Assembly (NCBI RefSeq): GCF_018143015.1
Contig: NC_054747.1
Span: forward strand, 32,703,733-32,767,732
Direction: 5' to 3'
Source of the DNA: Lytechinus variegatus
Lineage: Eukaryota; Echinodermata; Echinoidea; Temnopleuroida; Toxopneustidae
DNA length: 64,000 bases
Position numbers and translations under genes: made by a program. This document shows, one piece after another, positions 11,951 to 23,844 of this stretch. Within the stretch, counting starts at the first letter, position 1; every line of letters begins with the position of its first letter. The notes under the pieces were generated by a model. It searched no databases. It worked only from the letters and a program-made list of their open reading frames with translations, and was not told where the DNA came from.

Positions 11951-12517
11951 CATACCCGGGGGGGGGGGGGCACTTCCATTCACGAGTGGATACCATGCGC
12001 GACCATGGGGTCTCGAAAAGCACCCTAAACACGTAATTTCCATATTCTGAAAATGCACCCCTAACAAGTATTGGCGTGTGAAACCCTACCCTTAACAAGT
12101 ATTGGAAACAAAACGATACTCTTGGCAAATATTCCCTGAAATGAACCCCTAAACAAGTACAGGAATGTTTTATTGTTACGGGTCCTTCGGTCGTCGGCTT
12201 TACCTTATTTGGTTTAGTACGACCCCACCTTCTACACCTCGCGCAAATCGGACTCTAAACACGAAGTGTTGGGGCAAAAAGGACATCCTTTATAAAACAT
12301 TTTAATTTTGTTTTATCATCCCCGCAAATTCGACCCTAAACACGTAATTTTCCTAGCGAAATAGATACCCTTTTCATTATTTTTGTGTTTTTGACACCCT
12401 TATCACGTTACGTACGTAACGTGCCCTATCGTGAAAAGGACATCCTTTTTACGTGTTTTTTTGGTCGCGCATGGTATCTACTCGTCAACGTAAGTGGCCC
12501 CCCCCCGGGACGCATAC
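11951..12517. mobile_element. Foldback element with ACACGTAA-type internal repeats
   Basis: The ends are inverted copies. A G12 run and GTGGATACCATGCGCGACCA on the left match TGGTCGCGCATGGTATCTAC and a C-run on the right (12464-12507). Inside are degenerate direct repeats of the form CCTAAACACGTAATTTTCC and CCCTAACAAGTATTGG. No ORF of substance. Non-autonomous; superfamily unknown. Confidence 0.65.
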
Positions 12518-13060
12518 ACGCACACACCCATACACGCACCTTCCCCACACACTCTCACATCGATACAACCACATAAAAAGTAAGAACGAACGCTGCAAAA
12601 TGGAATATAAAAGCAAGCGAAGAAATGATACTAAAAAGGAGAGAATAAAGAGGGATGTGTATATGGGGGACACTTGTCTAATAACCTCAATTTTTCACTC
12701 GTCAGTGTTAGATGGCGCCCCCATAAAGGTGATCACGACCCACATACGCACAATCGGAGATGGACAGTATATACACCTTCACTCAAAATAGCACATCCGC
12801 GTAGTGCAGCCAAGTGATTGTCTCACCCGGTCTCACCCACCTCATGAACATACCATGCCCACCTTTACACACTTTCTCTCCCACCCACACACATCTGCGC
12901 GCACACATACCCAACTCTTATCACTCTCTCTCTCATACACATACAAACCGTTACCCACACTCACCCTCACCCACGCTGTGACACACACAGCACAAACATA
13001 CTTAAACAGCTTCAAACCCTCTCCCTCCCTCTCTCTTTATGTATTTATCTATGGAAACAT
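12518..13060. repeat. CA/CT-rich low-complexity tract
   Basis: Loose CACACA, CCCACAC and CTCTCT runs, densest at 12825-13040. Open frames here are repeat-derived. Confidence 0.7.
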
Positions 13061-14815
13061 GGATTTTTTTGGTGCCTGTTGAAATATTGCCATATATTTA
13101 GATAGTCAAAATGAAAACAAAATTTTGGGTCAGAATTTTTTTTATTTGACAATATGTCAATCGTTTGTAAAGTTAATATCATCTTGACGCCAACTTTATG
13201 AAACGGTCTGTAATGTACACATGCGGGACAGGGGCCAATAATTGATGAGGACTTTTTTCTTGATATCAAACAGGATCAATTACAAAATAATTCAATCAAT
13301 CAATCAATCCACCACCAACCATCCAATCAATCAAATCAATTTTTAATTGATTCAACCGATAAGAAGCTTTGGACACAAGAAAGATCGCATAAATATGAGT
13401 ACTATTCAACCTTTAATCTTGCTTGTGAAAACACAATTTATTTCTTAACAGTGTCCGCTGGAAGTAGAACCAGTGAATAGTGAAGATAAACATGATAGAG
13501 GATTTGATATTCCAGTGAAAGTTGAACTGTACTTTGGCAATTTTCACCAACAAGTTAAAATGACTTGGATTGACATAAATTGTATTTAAAATTACGTAAC
13601 TTATAAAAGTTAAAAGTGATAGATGGTTTCATTAAGAGAGAATGAAAAAAGTGAATAGGGCAGTATAATCACCAGATTGTGATAGAGGGAGACAATACTG
13701 CCATACTGTTTCTATAATGATTAAAATCCAAGATAGAATAATAAAATTCTATAGGTGCCACGAGCCTAATTACATCAGGAGGGCTAAAGATATTCGTTCG
13801 ACCCAACTCATTCGATTTTTTTTCAATTTGATGTTGCCGATTGACAAAAAAGTATGAATATGATTCAAAATCTAACACTGATTCTAGAAATGGTAACTAT
13901 CGAACTTCCTTCGCCCAAATTGGGAAGATAAATAAGTGACTTGGAACTATTTTTTTTGACTGGCGGACTAATTAGGGCTATTTTACTGTTTCAGTTGATG
14001 AATTTGATCCATTCATAGTTATCTTCATAAATGGCGATTTATTTTAAAATGAGCTGGCTACGGTACCCTTTCCTGGTCAGATATGGAATGTTAGATATAT
14101 ATCCTATCCAATGGTAGTAAATATTCCACCCTCTAATTTCACATTTATTTTTTATGAATTTTTCTTAAGTGCCATTTTAACATACAAGTCTATGGGGAAT
14201 GTTTTACGCGCGTGACACCTATATGGTGCGCAGGTCGACGTGATGAAGATGATGATTGATGTATAATGATGATGCAATAAACTCCAAGAATAATGGAACA
14301 AGTCCTGTAATGAAAATAAAGTGATAATGGTATTAATGATTGAAAAGAATGAATGTTTCCAGGAATATCAGCACTAATTAAGATTGTATGTTTCCTCTGT
14401 GATATTATGTGTTAAAATATTTGAAAGCGACAGTACTCCAGCTTTAAGAGGCAAAACAATCCCTTAGTACTGTTGTGAGTGTACAGGTAGCTAGTCCAGA
14501 AACAAAAATGGCAAGTTACGATCGGAGATTAAAATGCTTCATAAGTTACCACTTTGCAAAATTGAAATGAATACAGGAAAGTTTATTTTGCGGGTGCATT
14601 TTGGCTTGCGACGTCATAAAAAATCTTGAAAAAAAATGTTAAGGAAAGTGCTTAAAGACCCGTGTCAAAAATAAGAGCAAACCTGCAAATGTTCGTGATT
14701 TACCAGCGTACAAATATTAGTGTTAACCCTACTCTTCGTAGATTAGAGGGTGTTTTTACGAAAGTACTCAAAACGTGATAGCGCACCGTGACATGAGTAA
14801 ATGTTGCAAACGTTA
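13061..14815. other. Intergenic, nothing recognised
   Basis: A short (CAAT)n run at about 13285-13340. Otherwise AT-rich sequence with scattered short open frames and no domain or splice evidence. Confidence 0.5.
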
Positions 14816-14819
14816 ATTC

Positions 14820-15190
14820 TACCACCACCTTCACCACCATCCCCACCACCACTAACGTACTCATGATCATCCTCATTTCCATCATCACTGTCATCATCAT
14901 CATCATCGTCGTCGTCATCATTATCATCACCACCATCATTGTCATCATCATCATCATCCCTGATCATCGTCATCACTATCATCACTACCACATCATCACC
15001 ATCACCACCACCACCACCACCACCACCACCACCACCACCATACCACCACCACCACCACCATCACCACCATCACCACCACCATCACCACCATCATCACCAC
15101 CACCATCACCACCACCACCACCACCACCACCACCACCATCACCATCATCACCACCACCACTACTACCACCACCGCTTCCATCCTCATTAT
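14820..15190. repeat. (CAC)n/(ATC)n trinucleotide array
   Basis: About 370 bp of CAC/ACC and ATC triplets. The open frames across it on both strands (poly-His, poly-Pro, poly-Thr, poly-Met/Val) are artefacts of the triplet composition. Confidence 0.9.
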
Positions 15191-16440
15191 TTTTATCAAC
15201 ACCACCATCAACATAACAAGGAGTACATGCCGAATCTTACCTGTTACCCGTACTGTTGTTTTAAGCCGCTGAGAATGACATTGATAACAATGGCAAAAAA
15301 ATTGGATAATATTCACGATGATAATAATCATTATATCACATTTGAAACTAATTAATAACAACATGCATACCCTGTCTTGAGTGACGACTACATTATGTAG
15401 ACGTCAAACTCTCTGCCTGTGTCAAATATAGCAAGCCACATACAGTACATAGTGAATCTATAGTCTCACCACTTCAGTCTGCATCATATACACTACCTGA
15501 ATTAGGAAAATCAAGGGTCTGTGGTGCAGACTAGGTGATGACTACAAGAAAACATAACAAATCTAATACAAATTTTGATAAAAAATGCATAGTAACGAAT
15601 AAGAAAATAACACGATTCTTATAAGGTTATTAAGTATTCTAAACATTATTTAAGGAACAGTTTACCAACCTGGATAAAAGTTTGTTGTAAAAAAAACAAA
15701 AAAAAAATATACTGGAGAAGGTTTGAGGAAAATCCATCAAAGTTTTTAAACGTTAGAATTATTTTAAAAAATCATTGGACGTCATATGCGGGCAACTTCC
15801 TTCCTACGCATGTATCGTGAATTAAAAATATCAATGAAATGCCATTTTCCCCAAAGTAAAAAAAAAATGTGTAATAATTTGTTACTGTACCTTTAGTACA
15901 TCAACCGATAAAATTAATTCACACTCGCTACTGAAAGAAGATTTTTTCAGTCATCACGAATCATTAAAAATGGGAAATTATGCAAGTTTTACTCAATAAT
16001 ATAGGGGACAGACAGCTCCTCGTATATGACATCACAAATTGAAATCTTGAAATTCAAATAACTTTCTTATTCTTTTAATGAATTTTCCTCAAACCAACAA
16101 TATTTTCAAATATTTTTTTAATGATTTTTTTTACAACAAGCTTATCATCAGGGTAAACTTCCCGTTAAAGGGGATTCTAACATTGGTAATACAATATAGC
16201 GTAGGAGGGGGAACAAGAAAAAAAAGTAGAATGGTATAACAAAAAAGAAAGTTATGTTTATGACACATGTAAGCATTTTTCTATTCGATTGATTGTATCC
16301 AGGTCAGGTATGGATCGAAGGTGAACGGAGTGGCCAGGGTAAGGGGTAGACCCCTTTTTGGGCTTGTCAAATAATTTTACATAATTATAGGAGAATGGCT
16401 CTTCATAAGTGCTGATGATGGCCTTTTATTCTAATTACTC
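15191..16440. other. Intergenic or 3' part of the HYR transcription unit
   Basis: No exon recognised. If the minus-strand HYR gene continues, its remaining exons and polyadenylation site lie here or further left; I could not find another HYR signature. Confidence 0.4.
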
Positions 16441-16640
16441 TTGCTCCTTTTCTCCCTTCACTTCCTCTTCTTCTTCCTATTCATCATTATTGTCAATATC
16501 ATTATCATTGCTATTATTATCATGATCATGATCATCATGATCATCATCATTATCATCATTATTATTACATTGTTGTTACTACTACTACTACTATTGTGGT
16601 TATTATCATTTCTATTATTTTATTTATTTATTTACTAGTA
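16441..16640. repeat. ATC/ATT/CTA microsatellite
   Basis: Imperfect trinucleotide runs. The open plus-strand frame through it is low complexity. Confidence 0.8.
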
Positions 16641-16784
16641 TTTATTAATATCATTTTTTTTGGGGGGGGAGGTGGGCATGTGAATATATATATTTTGCTT
16701 AAAGGGGCATCCTCTTTTGTATAAACCCTGGACACGCAGCATTTTTCCTTTTTACCTCCATGACTGTATACATAATATACTCAC

Positions 16785-17018
16785 CGATGGTTACGGTAAA
16801 GGTGCATACAGCTGAGTTTCCTTGAGCGTCAACTGCTGTGTACACTACAGTTGAACTCCCAACACTAAACTCGGTCCCAGGATTCAAATTTGGAGCAAAG
16901 AAGAGCTGCCCAAGAGGAAATGTGGCCGTAGGAGGCGTCCAACCAACGGCGACCTTAGTTTGTCCAGACGGGAGGGTTCCCTCGATGTTTTCGGGGCAGT
17001 TCAAAATAGTTGGTTTGT
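16785..17018 (-). CDS. HYR domain exon B of secreted HYR protein
   Basis: A 234-nt exon encoding one complete HYR (hyalin repeat) domain of 78 residues. It opens with the KPTILNCP segment (first cysteine), has a central WTPPTA motif, and ends with AVCTFTVTI (second cysteine), the pair expected of the immunoglobulin-like HYR fold. Splice signals on the minus strand are TTCTACAG before 17018 and G|GTGAGT after 16785. Both edges are phase 1, so it joins exactly to exon A (21989-22225). HYR domains occur in extracellular adhesion and matrix proteins, including sea-urchin hyalin. The polypyrimidine tract of its acceptor is the edge of the adjacent satellite. No stop is reached, so more exons are expected downstream, at lower coordinates. 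Confidence 0.85.
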
Positions 17019-17024
17019 CTGTAG

Positions 17025-19195
17025 AACAGAACAAAATAGAATGGAATGGAACGGAACGGAGTGGACTAGAACAGAACGGAATTAAAAGGAATGGAATAGA
17101 ACGGAACGGAATGGACTAGAACAGAACGGAATTAAAAGGAATGGAATAGAACGGAACGGAATGGACTAGAACAGAACGGAATTAAAAGGAATGGAATAGA
17201 ACGGAATGGACTAGAACAGAACGGAATTAAAAGGAATGGAATAGAACGGAACGGAATGGACTAGAACAGAACGGAATTAAAAGGAATGGAATAGAACGGA
17301 ATGGACTAGAACAGAACGGAATTAAAAGGAATGGAATAGAACGGAATGGACTAGAACAGAACGGAATTAAAAGGAATGGAATAGAACGGAACGGAATGGA
17401 CTAGAACAGAACGGAATTAAAAGGAATGGAATAGAACGGAATGGACTAGAACAGAACGGAATTAAAAGGAATGGAATAGAACGGAACGGAGTGGACTAGA
17501 ACAGAACGGAATTAAAAGGAATGGAATAGAACGGAATGGACTAGAACAGAACGGAATTAAAAGGAATGGAATAGAACGGAACGGAGTGGACTAGAACAGA
17601 ACGGAATTAAAAGGAATGGAATAGAACGGAACGGAATGGACTAGAACAGAACGGAATTAAAAGGAATGGATAGAACGGAACGGAATGGACTAGAACAGAA
17701 CGGAATTAAAAGGAATGGAATAGAACGGAATGGACTAGAACAGAACGGAATTAAAAGGAATGGAATAGAACGGAACGGAGTGGACTATGACAGAACAGAA
17801 TTAAAAGGAATGGAATAGAACGGAACGGAATGGAATAGAACAGAACGGAATTAAAAGGAATGGAATAGAACGGAACGGAATGGACTAGAACAGAACGGAA
17901 TTAAAAGGAATGGAATAGAACGGAATGGACTAGAACAGAACGGAATTAAAAGGAATGGAATAGAACGGAACGGAGTGGACTAGAACAGAACGGAATTAAA
18001 AGGAATGGAATAGAACGGAACGGAATGGACTAGAACAGAACGGAATTAAAAGGAATGGATAGAACGGAACGGAATGGACTAGAACAGAACGGAATTAAAA
18101 GGAATGGAATAGAACGGAACGGAATGGACTAGAACAGAACGGAGTTAAAAGGAATGGAATAGAACGGAACGGAGTGGACTATGACAGAACAGAATTAAAA
18201 GGAATGGAATAGAACGGAACGGAATGGACTAGAACAGAACGGAATTAAAAGGAATGGAATAGAACGGAACGGAATGGACTAGAACAGAACGGAATTAAAA
18301 GGAATGGAATAGAACGGAATGGACTAGAACAGAACGGAATTAAAAGGAATGGAATAGAACGGAATGGACTAGAACAGAACGGAATTAAAAGGAATGGAAT
18401 AGAACGGAACGGAATGGACTAGAACAGAACGGAATTAAAAGGAATGGAATAGAACGGAATGGACTAGAACAGAACGGAATTAAAAGGAATGGAATAGAAC
18501 GGAACGGAGTGGACTAGAACAGAACGGAATTAAAAGGAATGGAATAGAACGGAATGGACTAGAACAGAACGGAATTAAAAGGAATGGAATAGAACGGAAC
18601 GGAGTGGACTAGAACAGAACGGAATTAAAAGGAATGGAATAGAACGGAACGGAATGGACTAGAACAGAACGGAATTAAAAGGAATGGATAGAACGGAACG
18701 GAATGGACTAGAACAGAACGGAATTAAAAGGAATGGAATAGAACGGAATGGACTAGAACAGAACGGAATTAAAAGGAATGGAATAGAACGGAACGGAGTG
18801 GACTATGACAGAACAGAATTAAAAGGAATGGAATAGAACGGAACGGAATGGACTAGAACAGAACGGAATTAAAAGGAATGGAATAGAACGGAACGGAATG
18901 GACTAGAACAGAACGGAATTAAAAGGAATGGAATAGAACGGAATGGACTAGAACAGAACGGAATTAAAAGGAATGGAATAGAACGGAACGGAGTGGACTA
19001 GAACAGAACGGAATTAAAAGGAATGGAATAGAACGGAACGGAATGGACTAGAACAGAACGGAATTAAAAGGAATGGATAGAACGGAACGGAATGGACTAG
19101 AACAGAACGGAATTAAAAGGAATGGAATAGAACGGAACGGAATTAAAAGGAATGGAATAGAACGGAGTGGAATGTAATGGAATAGAAGAGAAGAA
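17025..19195. repeat. Pentamer-based satellite in HYR intron
   Basis: About 2.17 kb of tandem 45- and 50-bp units, each a string of 5-bp blocks (GGAAT, GGAAC, AGAAC, GGACT, TAAAA). A higher-order period of 1018 bp is visible: the GGACTATG variant recurs at 17782 and 18800, and the one-base deletion GGATAGAAC recurs at 17671/18689 and 18060/19078. On the transcribed (minus) strand the array is pyrimidine-rich and ends within about 7 nt of the splice acceptor of HYR exon B. GGAAT blocks recall vertebrate satellite III, but the unit order is different. Confidence 0.95.
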
Positions 19196-19798
19196 CTGAG
19201 AAGAAGAGGAACGGTTTGATTTACAAAAATCACTTGCGACCAAAAAGCCGACTCGGAATTACAAAATTTTACATACGTTGAAAAATAATCATACATCGAT
19301 CATGGCAACTTTGAAAGATGCTGTATACCATAATATTAAAAAATAAATCAAAATTAAATTGCAAACTAAATTTTAATCGTTTGCAAATATATTCATTTTT
19401 CTTTTAAAGATTTCTTTTCAAATGCAGTTCATTTTTTTTTCAATTTTGCTTTATTAAATGGCTACTCTTTACATATGAATTGTCTCAACAATCCTCTGTT
19501 TTTTAGTTGTCGCTTTTCCCGTCACTATTCTTGAGTAGTTCATGAACCTATGCTTTGCGCATGAGTGGGAAGCTTCTACTGGTTCTCGATCTCGAGTAAA
19601 TAACTTTTTTTTATTAGCCAACCGTACCCCTCTACGCCTCCAGAAACACCTGGTATTATACAAATTGGCATAGAATCAAGGCATATAAATGCAGGTATAT
19701 CACAGTCCAAAGTAGAGCTTATGAGTTTGGGAAACATTATCGCATACATTTTGTCGTGTATATTGAGTTTTTTTTGGGGTGAAAACGTATTTTGTCTA
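19196..19798. other. HYR gene intron, nothing recognised
   Basis: AT-rich intron sequence between the satellite and the next element. No exon-like HYR signature on the minus strand. Confidence 0.6.
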
Positions 19799-20576
19799 TT
19801 AACCCTAATTCTCCGGGGGGGGGGGGCATATAATGCCCCCCAACAATTTTCGCGATATATCTGCTGAGCAAAATTTTATGACCTCGCCGGTCACTGACTT
19901 TTTACTTTCAAGCCTCGCGCAAATTTTGAGACCAAATTTGTGACGCCCGGGTACGCGGTTACGACATTACGCAACATTATGTAAGTGAATGTCAGACCCC
20001 AAATTGCTCATAAACGTGATTTCATGTACAAATCCAATGCAGATTGTGTATTAGCCAAAATTCATAAATGTATATTATTTCTACTTTTACTGATTAAACT
20101 TAATTAATTTGCCTTGTTTATGGTCAGAATTAAGTCTGGAACGATTTCCATCGAAAAAACAATAAAAAACCCAAAAGTAAAAAAAAACAGAGAAATACAT
20201 AAGAAATTGAAAAAAACAATAAAATACATAAGAAATCGGCCTTGGTACCAGATTTTTTCATTCACAACTGTTAGGAATGCTAAATAGAATATTTTCACCA
20301 AAAAGTAGCATTCTACGAGCTTTATTTAGTGAATCAGAGCAAAAAGTATGATTTCATGAATAAATTACCATAATTAATTAATATAAAATAAAAATATATG
20401 AATTCAGTGAAATTTACCAATGCAACTGCGTAGAATACGTCATTCTCTACCATCATGCAAATTTTCGTTGTGATCGCGCAATCCGCCGCGGCTGAGATCT
20501 TAAGGGGGGGGGCATAATGCCCCGCCCCCCTCCCGGGAATGACAAGAATCAAAATTCCCCGGGAGATTTAGGGTAA
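19799..20576. mobile_element. TIR element, ~0.78 kb, GC-rich ends
   Basis: Inverted ends: TAACCCTAATTCTCCGGGG on the left and CCCCGGGAGATTTAGGGTAA on the right. Each is followed inward by a G-run/C-run and a GCATAATGCCCC-type palindrome. The interior is AT-rich without transposase. Non-autonomous; superfamily not determined. It lies inside the HYR gene intron. Confidence 0.6.
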
Positions 20577-20728
20577 AAGGGGTAAGATTCTTTTAAAAAG
20601 AGCGTGAAAAAATGGTATAGATAGAGAAAATGCATGAAAAATGGTAGACTACCGCCCAAAACGGTAGATTTGGAAAGTATGAATCGAGAATGACCATGCG
20701 GCCTTTAAATCCACACATCCCGCTATCA

Positions 20729-20932
20729 CACTCTAAAAACAGTAAAATTTTACCTAATATTGAGTAGAAAGGGATTATGCATGTTTGATGGGTATTTCCT
20801 TTTACCCCATATTGTGCTATTTCAACGCAACATTGCCTCGTAAAATCTACAAAATAATTAGTATTTTTTATATACCCAATCAACATGCATGTTCCTATTT
20901 TACCCAATATCGGGTAAACCTTTTTTTAGAGT
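20729..20932. mobile_element. MITE with CACTCTAAAAA ends
   Basis: About 204 bp beginning CACTCTAAAAACAG and ending TTTTTTTAGAGTG. The subterminal regions are also inverted (TTTACC..AATATTG against CAATATCGGGTAAA). In the HYR gene intron. Confidence 0.65.
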
Positions 20933-21130
20933 GCAACGATTGAAATATGAATATCATTTCTCATAATTTCAGGGTTATGTCTTATCAGCTATGAAGTCTA
21001 AGAAGGCGCGGATTAAAGATCTTTCGAAATGGCGGGGGGGGGGGGGGGGGAATCTGACAAACAGCTGAAGCCGAAATAAGGTACTTCACTCCCGATTTTT
21101 TCCCACACAGATATTCTCTTTATCATTCTC

Positions 21131-21962
21131 CAGGGGGTGGCCGGAGGGGGCGTGGGTCCGGCAGTGCATCCCATTCCGTCGGATCATGGTTCGTAATAGG
21201 TCCATGGTCGGCTCCGCCACAGATCGAGTCCCAATTTTCTGCTCGCGCTCCGCACTCGCATTATTAATGTGGGAAGATACCCAATTACCCATCCTTTTCA
21301 TGATTCAGAAAACATGAATAAAGTTTCCCGTTTTGAGGTCTGAAATCTAAAAAAAAAATTCTGCTCGCACTTCGCGCTCGCGTCAAGTGCTTAGTTATAC
21401 CTACCCGTTCATGGAGCGCCTTGAGCACCTAACAAGGTGGATATGTGCGCAATATAAATACCCTATATTATTATTATGACAAAAAGTGCTTAGAATGCAT
21501 GGCAATGTCAAAATTTTTCGCTCGCGCTTCGCGCCCGTATTATTTAATTGTTGAAGATCGTCTTCATGTCTAACTGCAAACAGCCCGTAACAGGTCACTT
21601 TAAGATTAACTGGGCTTGGCGTTAAAATTATACGTGCTTCGCACTCGCAGTGATAATCTAGTTACATAGGCATCTTGTTTAGGATCACAATATTGCCCAG
21701 AATGTTCAATTTCCAGGACAAAATAAACGAAATTTTCATAAGAAAAACTGGCTCGCGCTTCGCGCTCGCACTTTTTAAATAGGGCTATGACGTTATCACA
21801 TGTTTATGTTGTTTCATGAGAATAAAGATAAAAAGTGTCTGTAGGACTACCCCCTTCAAAGAAACGAACAAAAATCAACTTTGAGCGGCCGATCGGGGAA
21901 AATGTGGGTGAAAAAAGAGTTTCGAGCCCCCCCCCTTTTGGGGAAGCCTGGATCCATCCCTG
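21131..21962. mobile_element. hAT-like element with CTCGCGCTTCGCG repeats
   Basis: The right end reads GGATCCATCCCTG (ends 21962), the CAGGGATGGATCC type of hAT-like terminus. The left end is placed at CAGGGGGTGGCCGG with low certainty, and flanking 8-mers agree at only 5 of 8. The interior holds five diverged copies of GCTCGCGCTTCGCGCTCGCA, as in the 9.2-kb element. The right end is only 26 nt from the 5' splice site of HYR exon A. Confidence 0.5.
21412..21478 (+). mobile_element. SINE-type 3' tail
   Basis: GAGCACCTAACAAGGTGGAT, then GTGCGCAATATAAATA and an ATT run. It is the same tail as the SINE at 29577-29861, here without its head, embedded in the preceding element. Confidence 0.6.
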
Positions 21963-21988
21963 TCATCTGCATTTCATTTGTAACTCAC

Positions 21989-22225
21989 CAGTCGTGACTT
22001 CAACTGTGAATGTACAGACAGCAGTCTCTGGGATTGCGAAGGCTGTAGCAACAACAGTCGTGTCACCGACTGGAAACGAAGACCCCGACTCTTTAGAAGT
22101 GAAGATCTTCGGCGTCACAGAAAAACCAGAGGTCTGCAGCTCAGGCCAGGTCACAGTCGCCGATTCTCCGGTACCGGCATGCTCGACGATCTTATCAGAT
22201 GGACAGTTTGTAATGCTCGGTGTGG
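21989..22225 (-). CDS. HYR domain exon A of secreted HYR protein
   Basis: A 237-nt exon encoding one HYR domain of 79 residues. It starts near PSITNCPSD (first cysteine), has a central VTWPELQT, and ends AVCTFTVEVTT (second cysteine). Splice sites on the minus strand are TTCTCCGCAG before 22225 and G|GTGAGT after 21989, phase 1 at both ends. It therefore accepts the phase-1 end of the signal-peptide exon (23845-24574) and donates to exon B. Symmetric 1-1 exons are the usual way HYR and similar extracellular modules are shuffled. It differs clearly from exon B in sequence, so this is not a recent duplication. Confidence 0.85.
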
Positions 22226-23449
22226 CTGCGGAGAATGGCAAAGGGGACCGTAAAGTGTAGCGATTTCTACTGCACTCGGTATTTTGCTCCTTTAATGAAT
22301 GATGAATGTGATTACACTAGTGAATTTATTTATTAAACGAATTTTCTCTAATATGCGTTAACCGTACAATTTAATATAGTCTATTGTTTAAATGATGCTT
22401 GTCAGTTATGATCTATAGAGGACATCGTTTCTGATAGGCCTTGGCCTAGCTGCAGACCATTTAAAAAGTAGCCCATCCCTATAGGCCTACGTTTGGGTAC
22501 GAACCCACCCCACTCAGTGTTATTTAGGATACACATATAGGCTTATAATTATACTCGTTCCCTCCCTATGTAAGCACCCCTATCTCATGTCAGCCAATAT
22601 TTCTGAACGCCCCCTTTCGCCTTGGACCACTGCTCAATGTACCCCCTATCTCAGGGGAGCTCTCATTCCAACCCCCTATATCAGAAGACACCCCCCCCCC
22701 CTTTCATCTCATGTAAGCTGTCATTACCATAGAGGTTCCCTGATGTCATGATGGAGGACAAACCAATACCAAAATAATGAAAACATTGACTTTTCATAGT
22801 CTGATGCCCCGGTCTGATGCACAGGTTTTTATTGTTTGTCCTCCAATATGATTGCGTCACGTGGGAACCCTATATAACTTAGGAAAACTTTTGATGTTCA
22901 AAATGAGATATCAGAACTCGATGCAGTCATAAGGGAAAAAATGAAAATCTCATGACATAAATGTTTGTTAATGGTAAGTCCTGTTAATAGCAGTTTCAAC
23001 ATTTGTTACTTTCCGTTATCACTTGTAAACAGAATTACAATGGGATAACCTCAATACCCGAGGATGTTATCTCTCTTGCAGATTTCGAGAAGTCCGTACT
23101 ATCGAGTCGATCGTTGGGGACTCTGTTTTTGATTTTCAAAATGAAATAATCCTAAATGTGCTTTCAAAACTATATAGCAGGAATTTCAGGAGTTTGATCC
23201 CGGGATTTGATCATTTTTCTATGATATTCAAGATATTTCATAACCCTCTTTTCAAATTTCTCAGGAGTCCAAAGAGAGAGAAAACACACACACAAGCCCC
23301 TTTTAAAAAGAAATCTCCGGGTGAAAAGTCAAATTCACCCCCTTTTTTTTACAATTAGCGGGTCGGACTTGTCCTCGCGAAAAAGTACCCCTTTACCGGA
23401 AAGACGCGCATGCGGTCCCTCCGACCCCGAAGTGGAAGGGGGGGGGGGG
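22226..23449. other. HYR gene intron 1, largely featureless
   Basis: Contains diverged repeats of the CACCCCTATCTCATGTCAGC type (22570-22720) with a C-run at 22690. No HYR signature. A G12 run at 23437-23449 sits just 3' (minus strand) of the CUB-like stretch. Confidence 0.5.
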
Positions 23450-23680
23450 TACGAAATAGATTAAAGCGCGAAACGTATTCTCTATTCTGCATTTTAAAGA
23501 CGCTTTACTAAAAATGGAGCCATCAATATCTGTTCCGGCTATTTGAATTGTGTGGGAACTATAGCACCCGGGAAAAAAAATCCATTCATAGATATCAATC
23601 GTAACTGAATGTCGGGTCTGTATCTCCCACCTCAGGATTACATCCTCGTATTCACTCCCTATATAATTCCCCACATTTTT
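23450..23680 (-). CDS. Possible CUB-like exon (unconfirmed)
   Basis: Minus-strand open frame within intron 1. It has WEI near the start, alternating hydrophobic strands (VTIDIYEW), FFPGC and, 25 residues later, LKC, and ends LIYFV. This order (W-x-I, C3, C4, terminal hydrophobic strand) resembles the C-terminal two thirds of a CUB domain. The usual CUB start appears nearby in the same frame, just past the exon-1 donor, as NPEYPNRF (about 23784-23825), with three stop codons between the halves. A CCAG acceptor precedes 23680, but no good donor of matching phase follows because the frame runs into a C12 run. It may be an alternative exon pair, or a decayed CUB module that the annotated splice skips. 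Confidence 0.35.
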
Positions 23681-23844
23681 CTGGTAATCTACAACAATTC
23701 AAATAAAATGATTAAGATCTAAATACAATTTCAGTATTTTACTGATCTCGTGCAATTCTCAACCGATCTGAATTCATTTCAAATTCACGAGATTAAGGTA
23801 AAATCGATTTGGGTACTCGGGGTTCATAAAAAGGCCTTTCTTAC

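Noticed and set aside
14820..15364. Long open frames on both strands (poly-His, poly-Pro, Val/Met-rich)
   Set aside because: They exist only because of the CAC/ATC triplet array; no splice sites, start context or non-repetitive coding sequence support them.
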